Source: Beijerinckia sp. 28-YEA-48 (GTDB lineage Bacteria; Pseudomonadota; Alphaproteobacteria; Rhizobiales; Beijerinckiaceae). From it: a DNA stretch of 64,000 nt. Both the position numbers and the translations under genes were made by a program. The stretch is from the NCBI RefSeq assembly GCF_900104955.1, contig NZ_FNSI01000001.1, positions 840,001-904,000 on the forward strand, read 5' to 3'. The notes beneath the pieces are model-generated. The model searched no databases. It saw nothing but the letters and a program-made list of their open reading frames with translations, and was not told the origin of the DNA. Numbering within the stretch: the stretch's first letter is position 1; every line of letters begins with the position of its first letter. Positions 44,193-55,086 of the stretch are shown piece after piece.

Positions 44193-44840
44193 TTATGTCG
44201 CGAGGGCGCTGGACCGACGCGCTGTTGCCTTCGCCCATGGCAGGAAGCCATCGAGGAAGCGCGTCGTCGCCGGCATGAAGTTGCTCCCGTGGTGATAGAA
44301 GGGATCGAGCGTGGCGATGAGGGCGCGGCCGGCAAAACTTGTTCTGTCGTCATAGAGCAGAGCGCCGCCTTGATCGCGCCCTTGCCGTTCAGGCGGTACA
44401 TCGATCAGCACTTGCGCGCCAGCCGGCGGCGTCAGCACGCCGTGATAGTGCCAGATGGTGTCTGAGAAGGGCAGCGCGTTGAACAGCCCATGCTCAGGGG
44501 CTGCAAGGCGCTGTTCGGGGACCGCGTTCTTGTCGAGCCACCACCAGAAATTCGTCGGTCGTGGCGACCAGGCGATCCCGGGCAGCCAGGTCTCGACCTG
44601 ATTTTCGCCGAACACGACGAGCGTGCGTCCCTGAGCCAGGAAAGTTGTGAACACGTCCTTATGCTGGCGCAGCACGTCCGGATTGATGCGATCCGGCACG
44701 ATCAGGACAGCGGTTGCTGCAAGCGCCTGTAACGTCAGGTCGCGGGCATAGATCACGCTGTCGAACAAGCCGTTATAACGCGGGCCATGAATGGTGGCGT
44801 GGTGATAATAGGTACCACCGTCGAGAACGGTGAGTGTCAC
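44193..44840 (-). CDS. Uncharacterised GATase/ThuA-like protein of the TonB locus (paralogue 2)
   Basis: 215 residues, no signal peptide. TTFLAQGRTLVVFGENQVE and TWLPGI parallel AAFLAQGGTVVANGHIAY and PFLPGI in the next gene upstream, so the two are paralogues. The alternating strands suggest a class I glutamine amidotransferase or ThuA-like flavodoxin fold, but I see no catalytic Cys. The GTG start overlaps the previous stop (GTGA). It is the last gene of the TonB-receptor operon. Confidence 0.75.
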   Translation of the reverse strand: MTLTVLDGGTYYHHATIHGPRYNGLFDSVIYARDLTLQALAATAVLIVPDRINPDVLRQHKDVFTTFLAQGRTLVVFGENQVETWLPGIAWSPRPTNFWWWLDKNAVPEQRLAAPEHGLFNALPFSDTIWHYHGVLTPPAGAQVLIDVPPERQGRDQGGALLYDDRTSFAGRALIATLDPFYHHGSNFMPATTRFLDGFLPWAKATARRSSALAT

Positions 44841-45448
44841 GGCGAGACCTCTGGAGCGAAGAGCCAGTGGAAAAACTGCGGCAGGAGGCGCGCGGTGCTG
44901 TCGCCGCCACCGAATTGCCAGAGGTCGTTTCCACCATGCAGAAGAACACGGCCGCGCCCGACCGGATAAATGATGTCGAGGGCGCGTTGCGGCGCTCCAA
45001 CAGCATTGATCACGAGAGCATCTGACGGAGGATCATGCCAGGCCCGGCCGTAGAAGCCGGCAACACCGCGCCGGAAGGTGAGGTCTTCGCAGGAGACACC
45101 CGCCCAGATCGGATGATCGGCGAGCCTGAGGATGCGTAAATCCTCCAGCCCCTGCTGGGCCAGGATACGCGCCTGTCCAATACCGGGCAGAAACGGATAA
45201 GCGATGTGGCCGTTGGCCACGACGGTGCCCCCTTGCGCCAGAAAGGCGGCAATGCTGCTGGCCTGGCTTGCGAGAAAGCGCTGGTCGCTGTGCATGCTGA
45301 TCAGCAGGGCGCCATAGTCGTTCAGGTCGAGACGATCCAGATCATAGATGTCACGGCTGACGACCGCGCCCAGGGCCTCGGCCTTTTGGGCCAGAGCCGC
45401 GCCCGACCCTTCGGGATGACCGAACGACGGGTAAAGCGCGGGCTTCAT
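44837..45448 (-). CDS. Uncharacterised GATase/ThuA-like protein of the TonB locus (paralogue 1)
   Basis: 203 residues. The N-terminal KPALYPSFGHPEGSGAALA is followed by DLNDYGALLISMHSDQRFLA, the shared FLAQGGTVVANGHIAYPFLP block, and GRGRVLLHGGNDLWQFGGG near the C-terminus. The fold looks like a ThuA/GATase-type sandwich. ATGA overlaps on both sides tie it to its neighbours. I do not recognise a defined function; a chaperone or processing role in metal or metallophore handling is a guess from context. Confidence 0.75.
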   Translation of the reverse strand: MKPALYPSFGHPEGSGAALAQKAEALGAVVSRDIYDLDRLDLNDYGALLISMHSDQRFLASQASSIAAFLAQGGTVVANGHIAYPFLPGIGQARILAQQGLEDLRILRLADHPIWAGVSCEDLTFRRGVAGFYGRAWHDPPSDALVINAVGAPQRALDIIYPVGRGRVLLHGGNDLWQFGGGDSTARLLPQFFHWLFAPEVSP

Positions 45449-45987
45449 GTCTGCGGTTGTCCAACGACGAACAGGTCTTGTCCGGCGCGACTCAGGATAT
45501 CGCCGGCAATGGTCCTTTTGAGCAGGCTCAATTCGGCATTATCGGCTTCGCTGCGGTTGGGCGTGAAGTTGAGTTCGAAGAAGCGCGGCGGCAGGGCGTC
45601 GGGCTTCAACGCCAGCTCGATGGTTTTGCCATCGAGCGTGATGCGGAAACTGTAGGAGATGTCGAACCCCGGCACGAGGCGGCCATGCGGCAGCGCGCGG
45701 TCCACCACATAGACGCCGCGCGTCACCGCGCGGGTGACGCATTCGAAGGCATCGCGCACGCCGGGGCCGGGATGGCCGCTGACGATGGAGATGCTGCTAC
45801 GCCGGGCGGGCGCCTGTGGCGAGAGGATAGAAAGCGCCACCGCCTGTGCCTGGAACGTGACCGCCAGCATGGCGAGCGCCGCCTGGCCATGATAGGCGGC
45901 GAGCATGTCGAAGCCGATCGCGATCGGCTCCTCCTCCGCCTGCACGGTGATGACGGGCCAATGCGCTGGTGAGGTTTGGGATGTCAT
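45445..45987 (-). CDS. Uncharacterised protein of the TonB locus (possible distant FmdE relative)
   Basis: 180 residues, no signal peptide. The core is GFDMLAAYHGQAALAMLAV, then SGHPGPGVRDAFECVTRAV and TRGVYVVDR. The pattern H-G...A and G.RDAFE.VTRA..RG loosely recalls FmdE-type proteins (GH...C..DA...T....G), but the cysteine differs and this is speculative. ATG 45987 is chosen 14 nt after the TonB receptor stop. Positional coupling makes a role in the same uptake pathway likely. Confidence 0.7.
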   Translation of the reverse strand: MTSQTSPAHWPVITVQAEEEPIAIGFDMLAAYHGQAALAMLAVTFQAQAVALSILSPQAPARRSSISIVSGHPGPGVRDAFECVTRAVTRGVYVVDRALPHGRLVPGFDISYSFRITLDGKTIELALKPDALPPRFFELNFTPNRSEADNAELSLLKRTIAGDILSRAGQDLFVVGQPQT

Positions 45988-46001
45988 GACGATCTTCCAG
46001 C

Positions 46002-48386
46002 CTAGAAGTTGTGTTGCAGTTTGACGGTGAAGTTGCGGCCCATTTCGACCAGCGGATTGGTCATGCTTTGGGCATAGCTGCGGTTCACGAAGGTCGAGGC
46101 ATCGACATAGGTCTTGTTGAAAATGTTCTCGATGCCGAGAACGAGCCTGGTATCGCCGAGTGTAGGCGAGATCAGTTTGCCGAGCTGCAAGGTCGCGTAG
46201 ATCTTGGGGACGACATAGCCGCCGGTCGCATATTCCTGCGTCGTATCGATGCGCGTCTTGGCGCTCGCCCAATCGACCACGCCCATCACAGAGTAGGACG
46301 CGTCGGGCGCTGCATATTGCACGCCGACGCGGCCGCGCCAGGGCGCCAGGAAGGGCAGGGGCCGGCCAGTGGTTTTGTTATCGCCGCGCAGATAAGCGAC
46401 CGTGCCGAAGATGTTGACGGTCTCGCTCGCCTGCCAACGGCCTTCCAGCTCGAGGCCGCTGACTTCGGCCTTGCCGATGTTCTGGCTCTGGGTGAAGCCG
46501 GCGACGCCGTTGTAGGTTACAGCGGTGGTCTGCAGGAAGTTTTCGTAGCGACTGTTGAAGGCCGTCACCTTCAACGTGGCGTTGTCCATGTGGAAGCGGA
46601 AACCACCTTCATAGGTGACGCCGCTCTCCGGCTTCAGCGCCGGATTGGGCACGGTCGTCGCTGAGAAGGCGAAGAGCTCCGAATTGGTCGGCTGCCGGAA
46701 GGAGGTTGCAACACTGGCGAGCAGATCGAAGTTCGGCAGGATGCGATAAACCGCGCCGATGCTGCCTGTCGGCGCGCTGCTGGCAACCTGCGAGTGGGCG
46801 AGGAAGGCGGGCAATACGGCTGCAGGCAGCGGCGCCAGACCGGTCGTCGTGTTGAACCAATCGAAGCGGCCGCCGGCCGACAAGGTGAGTTGGCGCACCG
46901 GCGTCCACTCATGCAGCATGAAGATGCCAGCATTGGTCTGCGTCGTATCCGGGCCGTTCTTGGCCGGGGTCACCAGGCTCGTGCTCGTCAAAGCGCCGGT
47001 GGTGGCGGTGAAGTTGCGCGTGGCGGACCAGCCCTCGCTGCCAGGCCGGAACTCCTTGAAGGCGTCAGCGCCCACAAGCGTGTTCACCTCGCCGATGCCG
47101 AAACTCCACGGAATAGTGCCGACCACGCGACCGCCGACCACCAGAGGGCCAATGACATGGCTCGTCGACTCGACGCTACGCGTGATGATGTTGCGCGCGT
47201 TGATCGTGTTGTTGATGGTCTTGAGGTAGGTGTCGAAATAATTGACGTAGACCGAGGCCTCGACCTTCTTCACCAGGCCGTCGAACTCGCCCGTGTAGGC
47301 GAGGCGGCCCATGGTCACTTCATTCGGGCTCTGGCGGACGTTGAGATAGGGCGCGCCAGGCGCGCCGCCAACGCCGCCGGCGCGGCCATCGGTTTCCGTA
47401 TAGCGGCGGAAGGAAAGTTCGACGCGCTGGCCGGCGGTCGGCGTATATCCAAGCTTCAAGCTGCCGCCGAGACTGCGATAGTCGCTGTTTGGCGCAGCGC
47501 CGAGCGGGGTCTGATAATTGTCGCCCCAGCGACCGTTGACGCTGGCGAGGAAATCGAAGCCGTTGCCGGCGCCTTGCAGCCAGGCGTCGGTGGTCAGCGA
47601 TTTGGCCGCGCTGCCATAGCCACTCGAGACGCCACCACCGCTGATCTTGAACGGGCCGTTGATGTCGCCCGCTGGCTTGCGCGTGACCACATTGACCAGA
47701 CCCGTGAGCGCTTCGCTGCCGTAAAGCACGGACGCCGGACCACGGATCACTTCGACGCGTTCAATTTCGCCGGGCGCGAAATAATTGAGCTGCAATGTGT
47801 TGCGGCCGCGGAAGCGATCGCCATCGACATAGAGCGGCGAGCGGAAATTGTTGGAGCTGAAGCCGCGCAGATAGATCTGTCCTCCGATGCCACCAGCGCG
47901 GGCAATCGAGATACCGGGCACGGTGGCAAGGATGTCGAGAAGCCCGGTCGGTGATGTTTGTTCGATCTGCGCACGCTCGATCACCGTCGCGCTTTGCGTC
48001 ACCTGCTGTTTGAGGCTCTCGACCTGAGGCAGCTGGCCGCCGCGCGGCAGCAGCGAGTCGCGGCCAGCTTTGCGCATATTCGTCGCAGGCGCACTGGCAA
48101 CAGGCACGGGCGCTTGAGCGCGTGGCGCGGCGACACGCGCCGGCGCGCGGCGTGCCGGTGTTGCTATGCGTGCGGGACGTGTTGCCGCGCGATGGGAGGC
48201 TGTCGCGGGGGCGTCGACCGTGACGCTGGGCAGATTGGATTGCGCCTTTGCCGTTGTCGGAAGGCTTAAAGCGGCCGTCATCATGCCTGCGGCGACAGTG
48301 ATAGAGAGCTGCCACGCTTGGGCGGAAGGCTTGTACCAAACGCGATTTGAGGCGAGCGCAGCGGAACCGGAGGAGAGCATCATCAT
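46002..48386 (-). CDS. TonB-dependent outer membrane receptor
   Basis: 794 residues. A signal peptide (end TTAKA) is followed by an Ala/Pro/Arg-rich linker of about 60 residues, then the plug domain (ATVIERAQIEQTSPTGLLDI, IYLRGFSSNNFRSPLYVDGD, VEVIRGPASVLYGSEALTG). A 22-strand-type barrel ends in KLQHNF with a terminal Phe. The fold matches haem- or siderophore-type receptors. It heads the operon with three unknown proteins and is divergent from a FecB/FecCD/ATPase importer. Confidence 0.93.
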   Translation of the reverse strand: MMMLSSGSAALASNRVWYKPSAQAWQLSITVAAGMMTAALSLPTTAKAQSNLPSVTVDAPATASHRAATRPARIATPARRAPARVAAPRAQAPVPVASAPATNMRKAGRDSLLPRGGQLPQVESLKQQVTQSATVIERAQIEQTSPTGLLDILATVPGISIARAGGIGGQIYLRGFSSNNFRSPLYVDGDRFRGRNTLQLNYFAPGEIERVEVIRGPASVLYGSEALTGLVNVVTRKPAGDINGPFKISGGGVSSGYGSAAKSLTTDAWLQGAGNGFDFLASVNGRWGDNYQTPLGAAPNSDYRSLGGSLKLGYTPTAGQRVELSFRRYTETDGRAGGVGGAPGAPYLNVRQSPNEVTMGRLAYTGEFDGLVKKVEASVYVNYFDTYLKTINNTINARNIITRSVESTSHVIGPLVVGGRVVGTIPWSFGIGEVNTLVGADAFKEFRPGSEGWSATRNFTATTGALTSTSLVTPAKNGPDTTQTNAGIFMLHEWTPVRQLTLSAGGRFDWFNTTTGLAPLPAAVLPAFLAHSQVASSAPTGSIGAVYRILPNFDLLASVATSFRQPTNSELFAFSATTVPNPALKPESGVTYEGGFRFHMDNATLKVTAFNSRYENFLQTTAVTYNGVAGFTQSQNIGKAEVSGLELEGRWQASETVNIFGTVAYLRGDNKTTGRPLPFLAPWRGRVGVQYAAPDASYSVMGVVDWASAKTRIDTTQEYATGGYVVPKIYATLQLGKLISPTLGDTRLVLGIENIFNKTYVDASTFVNRSYAQSMTNPLVEMGRNFTVKLQHNF

Positions 48387-48463
48387 GGCCTTTGTTTTTC
48401 TTAGCGGCCGACGCTTATCCGATTAAGTAAATTCACAGCAAGAGCATGGAGAAAGATCATAAC

Positions 48464-48476
48464 TATAAGAATTATA
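48464..48476. promoter_or_regulatory. Candidate metalloregulator operator between TonB receptor and importer
   Basis: TATAA-GAA-TTATA is a 13-bp dyad in the AT-rich 184-nt gap separating the divergent receptor and importer operons. A Fur- or Irr-like repressor site would fit, but it does not match a textbook Fur box closely. Confidence 0.35.
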
Positions 48477-48570
48477 AAGAAAAACTAGGATTTCTTATGT
48501 TGCGATTTAACTAGAGCTGATCCACAAGGCTGGCTGAGGGCGCAGTTCATCTGGGCCATGGGAAATCGTC

Positions 48571-49638
48571 ATGCCGTATCGCTCCCACATCTTTGCCGCC
48601 GCCGTCAGCGCCGTCTTCTGCCAGTCGGTCGGAGCAACCGAGGTCACCGATCAGCGCGGTCAGTCGTTGTCTTTCGACAAGCCGGCGGCGCGCGCGATCT
48701 TCCTGCCGATGCCGGCGGCGTCGACCTATATGGCGATCAACCGCAGCGAACATGGCATCGCCGGCATGAATGCTTCGTCGGCTGTTGCCATGCGTGATGG
48801 CATCCTCGGTAAGCTCTTTCCCGGCTATGCGAAGATTGCGACCAATATCACGCTTGGCGCCGGGACCGCCGCCAATGTCGAAAGCATTCTCGCCTTGCGG
48901 CCGGACGCGGTGTTTCAATGGGCCGCAGCCGGCGACGATGCGCTGGCGCCGCTCGAACGCACAGGGCTCAAAGTGCTGGGCATGCGCTATGGCAGCCAGG
49001 AGGATATGGCTGGCTATATCGCGATGATGGGGCAGGTGGCGGGAAAGCCGGAGCGGGCCCAGGAACTTGTGGCGCGGCAAGAGACGCAGCGCCGACAGAT
49101 CGAGGCGGCGCTTGCTGGAGTTGCCAGTCAGGAACGGCCGCGTGTGCTTTATCTGGCGCGCGCCTCCGATACCTTTCGTGTCGCCGGCAAAAAATCCTAC
49201 AACGATTTTACCATTCGCCTAGCGGGCGGCGAGAACATCGCAGCCGATACGCCCTCGTCGACGACCGTGACGATCGAACAGATACTGACTTGGAATCCAC
49301 AGGTCGTGCTGCTCGGCAATTTCGATACGGTGATGCCGGCTGATCTTTATGCCGATCCGCGCTGGCAGGGCGTCGAGGCTGTGCGAAGCCGCAAGGTCTA
49401 TCGCATGCCGCTGGGCGGCTACCGCTGGGATCCACCGAGCCAAGAGTCAGCTTTAACCTGGATCTGGCTCGCGGACCTGCTGCATCCCCAGCGCGCCGGC
49501 ATCGATCTGCGTGTCAGCATGCGTGGCTGGTTCGATTTTCTCTACGGCTATGCGCTGAGCGATGATGAGATCGATACCATCTTGTTCGCTCCAGAAAACC
49601 GGCGTTCGGCTGGCTATGATCGGCTGCTGGTTCGATGA
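48571..49638 (+). CDS. Periplasmic binding protein of a FecB/BtuF-type metal importer
   Basis: 355 residues. The signal peptide MPYRSHIFAAAVSAVFCQSV is followed by the helical-backbone type III binding fold: TDQRGQSLSFDKPAARAIFL, ILALRPDAVFQW and a long central helix. GWFDFLYGYALSDDEIDTIL is an unusual C-terminal extension. Such proteins deliver haem, cobalamin, siderophores or molybdate to FecCD permeases. The stop overlaps the permease start as ATGA. Confidence 0.9.
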   Translation: MPYRSHIFAAAVSAVFCQSVGATEVTDQRGQSLSFDKPAARAIFLPMPAASTYMAINRSEHGIAGMNASSAVAMRDGILGKLFPGYAKIATNITLGAGTAANVESILALRPDAVFQWAAAGDDALAPLERTGLKVLGMRYGSQEDMAGYIAMMGQVAGKPERAQELVARQETQRRQIEAALAGVASQERPRVLYLARASDTFRVAGKKSYNDFTIRLAGGENIAADTPSSTTVTIEQILTWNPQVVLLGNFDTVMPADLYADPRWQGVEAVRSRKVYRMPLGGYRWDPPSQESALTWIWLADLLHPQRAGIDLRVSMRGWFDFLYGYALSDDEIDTILFAPENRRSAGYDRLLVR

Positions 49639-50696
49639 CACAGCACAGCGCCATGGTGGACGGGCCACGGATTTCGAGCGTCAGGCGGAGGGGTGAAAGC
49701 GCGCTCATCCCGGTGCTGCTCGCTGGGCTCGTTGGCGTTTTGCTTTGGTCGGTGACGTCTGGTCGCTATCCGGTGCCGCTGGATCATGTTTTGGCGATCC
49801 TGGTCTCGCGGTTTGTCGACGTGACGCCGATCTGGACGTCGACGGAACTCGTGGTCGTCGAAGTCGTGCGACTGCCGCGCGTTTTGATGGCGGCGATGGC
49901 CGGGGCAGGGTTGGCGCTCAGTGGCGCGGTCTTGCAGGGACTGTTTCGCAACCCGCTGGTCGGGCCGCAGACGATCGGGGCTGCTTCGGGCGCGGCGCTG
50001 GGTGGAGTCGTCGCCATCCTCTTCCTCGGCTTTGGTCTTGGCGTTCAGGTCGGCGCTTTCGTTGGCGCGGCGCTGGCGCTGATCGCCGTTCTCGCCATCC
50101 ATCGCAGCGATGGGCTGTCGCCAATTCTGAGTTTGGTTCTGGCGGGCGTCGTTGTCAGCGCCTTCTGCGCGGCCCTGGTCGGTCTGGTCACTTACGTGGC
50201 GGATCCGGAAACCAAGCTGCCGGGTATCGTCTTCTGGCTGCTCGGCAGTTTTGCCGCGGCGAGCTGGACGAAACTGGGATTGATCAGCGTCTGCACCGTG
50301 CTGGCTGGTATTGTCATGCTCGGCATGCGCTGGCGCATCAACGTGCTGTCGCTGGGCGATGAGGACGCGCGCTCGCTTGGCGTCAATCCGGCGCGCGACC
50401 GGCTGATCCTGATCACGGCAACTTGCTTGGCGATCTCGGCGCAGGTGGCGGTCAGCGGCACGATCGGCTGGGTTGGACTCGTCATTCCCAATTTGGCGAG
50501 AATGATCGTCGGCGCCGACCATCGCCGGCTGCTGCCTGTCGCCACCTTGATGGGCGCCATCTTTCTGGTGGTGGCCGACACATTGTCGCGCGATCTGACG
50601 GCGGCGGAAATCCCGGTCGGGATTGTCACGGCCATCGTCGGCACACCGATTTTCGCTTATCTCCTGCGTCGCAATGCTGCGAGTAAGGCACCATGA
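49635..50696 (+). CDS. FecCD family ABC transporter permease
   Basis: 353 residues with about ten membrane segments. RLPRVLMAAMAGAGLALSGA and LQGLFRNPLVGPQTIGAASG are the family signature, and GTIGWVGLVIPNLARMIVG is the cytoplasmic coupling region. ATGA overlaps on both ends show tight coupling to the binding protein and ATPase genes. The substrate class is metal chelates. Confidence 0.94.
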   Translation: MTQHSAMVDGPRISSVRRRGESALIPVLLAGLVGVLLWSVTSGRYPVPLDHVLAILVSRFVDVTPIWTSTELVVVEVVRLPRVLMAAMAGAGLALSGAVLQGLFRNPLVGPQTIGAASGAALGGVVAILFLGFGLGVQVGAFVGAALALIAVLAIHRSDGLSPILSLVLAGVVVSAFCAALVGLVTYVADPETKLPGIVFWLLGSFAAASWTKLGLISVCTVLAGIVMLGMRWRINVLSLGDEDARSLGVNPARDRLILITATCLAISAQVAVSGTIGWVGLVIPNLARMIVGADHRRLLPVATLMGAIFLVVADTLSRDLTAAEIPVGIVTAIVGTPIFAYLLRRNAASKAP

Positions 50697-51484
50697 TCGC
50701 GCTGCACCAGGCTGGCCATTGGTTTCAGCCGTCACGCTGGCTGTTTCGTCATCTGTCGCTTACGCCAGCGCCGGCGCAAATCACCGCCATCCTCGGTCCC
50801 AACGGCACCGGCAAGACCACATTGCTGCGGGCGTTATGCGGAATTTTGACGCCGAAGGAGGGCGCGCTCACGGGCAGTGAAGTGGTTGGCTATGTGCCGC
50901 AGGCTCTTCACGCGGACCAGGCTTACAGCGCGCTCGATATGGTGCTTCTGGGCCGCAGTCGCTTTCTCGGCCGTTTCGATGCGCCCGGACGAAAAGATCT
51001 GGCGCGGGCGCGGGCCTGTCTTGAGGAGGTTGGTCTTTCGAGTGTTGCGGACGCACGCTATGACCGATTGAGCGGCGGCCAGAGGCAACTCGTTCTGCTC
51101 GCCCGTGCGCTGGCGAGCGACGCGCGCGTCCTTGTCCTGGATGAGCCGGTCTCGGCGCTCGATCTGGCCAATCAGGGGATCGTCCTGCGTCTCCTGCGTC
51201 GCCTGGCCGATCAGCATGGCCTGGCTGTTTTGTTCACGACCCATCATCCTGAACATGCGCTCGGCATTGCCGACCGCGCCCTGCTGATGTTCCGCGACGG
51301 CGAACATGTCGAAGGCGGTGCCGATACTGTGGTGAGCGAGGCCAATCTGGAACGCATGTATGGGGTTCCCGTGCGACGGCTGGCGCTTGGGCAGGACGAC
51401 GCTTCCGCCTTCGCGATCATACCGCTTCATGGTCTGAGATCAGCGACGACGTCTCGCGGGACGGGCGAGGCAGTCACGGGCTGA
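50693..51484 (+). CDS. ABC transporter ATP-binding protein (FecE/BtuD type)
   Basis: 263 residues. Walker A GPNGTGKTT, signature LSGGQRQLVLLARAL, Walker B VLVLDEPVSALD and the switch His of FTTHHPEHAL are intact. It energises the FecCD permease encoded immediately upstream. Its 3' end overlaps the convergent crcB gene by 11 bases. Confidence 0.94.
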   Translation: MIALHQAGHWFQPSRWLFRHLSLTPAPAQITAILGPNGTGKTTLLRALCGILTPKEGALTGSEVVGYVPQALHADQAYSALDMVLLGRSRFLGRFDAPGRKDLARARACLEEVGLSSVADARYDRLSGGQRQLVLLARALASDARVLVLDEPVSALDLANQGIVLRLLRRLADQHGLAVLFTTHHPEHALGIADRALLMFRDGEHVEGGADTVVSEANLERMYGVPVRRLALGQDDASAFAIIPLHGLRSATTSRGTGEAVTG

Positions 51485-51851
51485 GGCTTCGGACAAGCCA
51501 CACGCCGACGCTGAGCGCGCCGATGGAGAGAACCAGGCTGAGAATAAGGTAGGCAGCGAGGTGCGCCGGCTGGTTGCGTTCCCACAGCAAAACGGAATCA
51601 AGGGAAAAGGCTGAGAAGGTGGTGAAGCCACCCAAAATGCCGGTGGTGAGGAAAAGGCGCCAATGCTGGGAGGCGTCGCCTCGGAAAGCGAAATAGCCGG
51701 CGAGCAGGCCCATGGTGAGCGAACCGACGATGTTGACGGTGAGCGTGCCAAAGGGAAATGCGGTGCCGAGCAGGCGCGCAGCGGCGAGATTGACCCCGTG
51801 TCGCAAAGCCGATCCGATGCCGCCGCCAATAAATACGATGAGATAAGTCAT
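51474..51851 (-). CDS. crcB: Fluoride ion channel CrcB/Fluc
   Basis: 125 residues with four membrane helices. Hallmarks are GGGIGSALRHGVN (about residue 9), FPFGTLTVNIVGS and the Phe-box GGFTTFSAFSLD. The dual-topology dimer exports F- and protects cytosolic enzymes. The gene is preceded on its strand by a fluoride riboswitch with a terminator, so expression should rise only when fluoride enters the cell. Confidence 0.96.
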   Translation of the reverse strand: MTYLIVFIGGGIGSALRHGVNLAAARLLGTAFPFGTLTVNIVGSLTMGLLAGYFAFRGDASQHWRLFLTTGILGGFTTFSAFSLDSVLLWERNQPAHLAAYLILSLVLSIGALSVGVWLVRSLSP

Positions 51852-51884
51852 ATCGATTGCCCTTTATGTCGTTTGATCGGGCAA

Positions 51885-51907
51885 TAAAAAACCCGCCTAT
51901 GGCGGGT
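51885..51907 (-). terminator. Riboswitch-controlled terminator upstream of crcB
   Basis: On the minus strand the stem ACCCGCC/GGCGGGT (loop ATA) is followed directly by TTTTTT. It lies between the fluoride aptamer and the crcB start, where the aptamer can decide whether it forms. Confidence 0.85.
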
Positions 51908-51954
51908 GCTGGAAATGCTCCCACCACGGCAGGGCCTTCACGGCCCGTGTCGCA

Positions 51955-52000
51955 GTAGGAGTCATCAGCCTTACGGCGGGTATCGGGGGACTCCATCCCC
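51955..52000 (-). ncRNA. Fluoride riboswitch (crcB motif) aptamer
   Basis: The minus strand reads GGGGATGGAGTCCCCC at the 5' side and AAGGCTGATGACTCCTAC at the 3' side, with a CCCGCC pairing segment between them. This is the crcB-motif layout: a GG.GATGG.GT(T/C)C.CC helix, an internal pseudoknot and the TGATGAC.CCTAC end. It lies about 100 nt upstream of crcB, with a GGGCC/GGCCC hairpin and terminator in between. Fluoride binding should prevent termination. Confidence 0.92.
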
Positions 52001-52010
52001 ATCGCGATCA

Positions 52011-52476
52011 GTGTATCGCGAACAAGGGGCGATCGTAAAGTCGCTGCGGCCGCGCGCGTCAAGCTTAGACTTCACAAATATGTGTCAACTTGCCAGGCTG
52101 ATTGGTGCCGCAGCTGCCGATGACAGCCGTTCCCTGGACGCGCAAGCGATTTAACCACGCGATTTAACCAAGCGACTTAACATGTGGTCGTTTCACCGGG
52201 CTGACGTCATCGTCGAAATTCCGCGCGGTTTGCTGTGCACTGTTCCGTCGCTGTTTGAATGGCGCATCATGATTTCAAAACGGGAGAAATCATCGGTGTT
52301 TCCGATCGATAATTTCGATTTGATCGATTTGACCGGCGGCCAAAACCGTCGCAACATTGTTCGGGTTCTAAACGGCGTGGTGAGGTCTCTACGATCCGCC
52401 GGCCCGCGCTTGGTGTTGTTGCGCCAACGTTGAAGCTGGCGTTTTCAGAGCGAGCGTCGTGGAGGAGGAGCTGGCA
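52011..52476. other. Region between the riboswitch and the 78-aa protein gene
   Basis: 466 bases. It includes the probable promoter of the riboswitch-crcB transcript on the minus strand and the upstream region of the small gene on the plus strand. An 83-codon plus-strand frame at 52182-52433 has no ribosome-binding site or recognisable features, so I do not call it. Confidence 0.4.
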
Positions 52477-52713
52477 GTGTCGAGCAAGGATAAGTCCTAC
52501 AAAGCGACGACAGCGGAACAGGTGGCCTACTTTATGATGAAGCTGGTTGCGCGAAACGAAGGCAAATCCCTGGAGCAGGGCAGCACTTCGGATGGCTCCA
52601 TTCATCGCGATTACATCTTGGACCTTTATGCGGAGTGCCTGGAAGCGACGAGCGGAAAGCGCCAAAGGACAAAGTCCGTGGCCAAAAAGCCCGTAGCGAA
52701 GAGAGTAAAATAA
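52477..52713 (+). CDS. Small basic-tailed protein, unknown function
   Basis: 78 residues. It begins with GTG at 52477 after a GGAGGAGG box. A helical core (TTAEQVAYFMMKLVARNEGK, HRDYILDLYAECLEATSG) ends in a Lys/Arg-rich tail (KRQRTKSVAKKPVAKRVK), which suggests nucleic-acid binding. It lies 165 nt upstream of katG and might be co-transcribed with it. Not recognised. Confidence 0.6.
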   Translation: MSSKDKSYKATTAEQVAYFMMKLVARNEGKSLEQGSTSDGSIHRDYILDLYAECLEATSGKRQRTKSVAKKPVAKRVK

Positions 52714-52854
52714 TTCTGCTCGGCAAATCGGGAGCAAGCAGAGGAGGAGCAGCTTTATCGCAGTGGTTCGTCATCTGAATTGAGGACGACGATCTCGAAT
52801 GTTCGATGAGCTCTGCAGCGCATGCAGACACGAGTTGGCAAGCAAACTTGGTAA

Positions 52855-55062
<2,208 letters not shown>

Positions 55063-55086
55063 GCGCGAGGTCTTCGCAAGCATCTT

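Noticed and set aside
46794..47954. Plus-strand frame of 386 codons
   Set aside because: Antisense to the TonB receptor barrel and plug; no motif, no ribosome-binding site.
49614..50735. Minus-strand frame of 373 codons, Gln/Arg/Asp-rich
   Set aside because: Antisense to the FecCD permease; composition is what reversed membrane-protein codons give.
52182..52433. 83-codon plus-strand frame between crcB and the 78-aa protein
   Set aside because: No ribosome-binding site, no recognisable motif; overlaps the likely promoter region.
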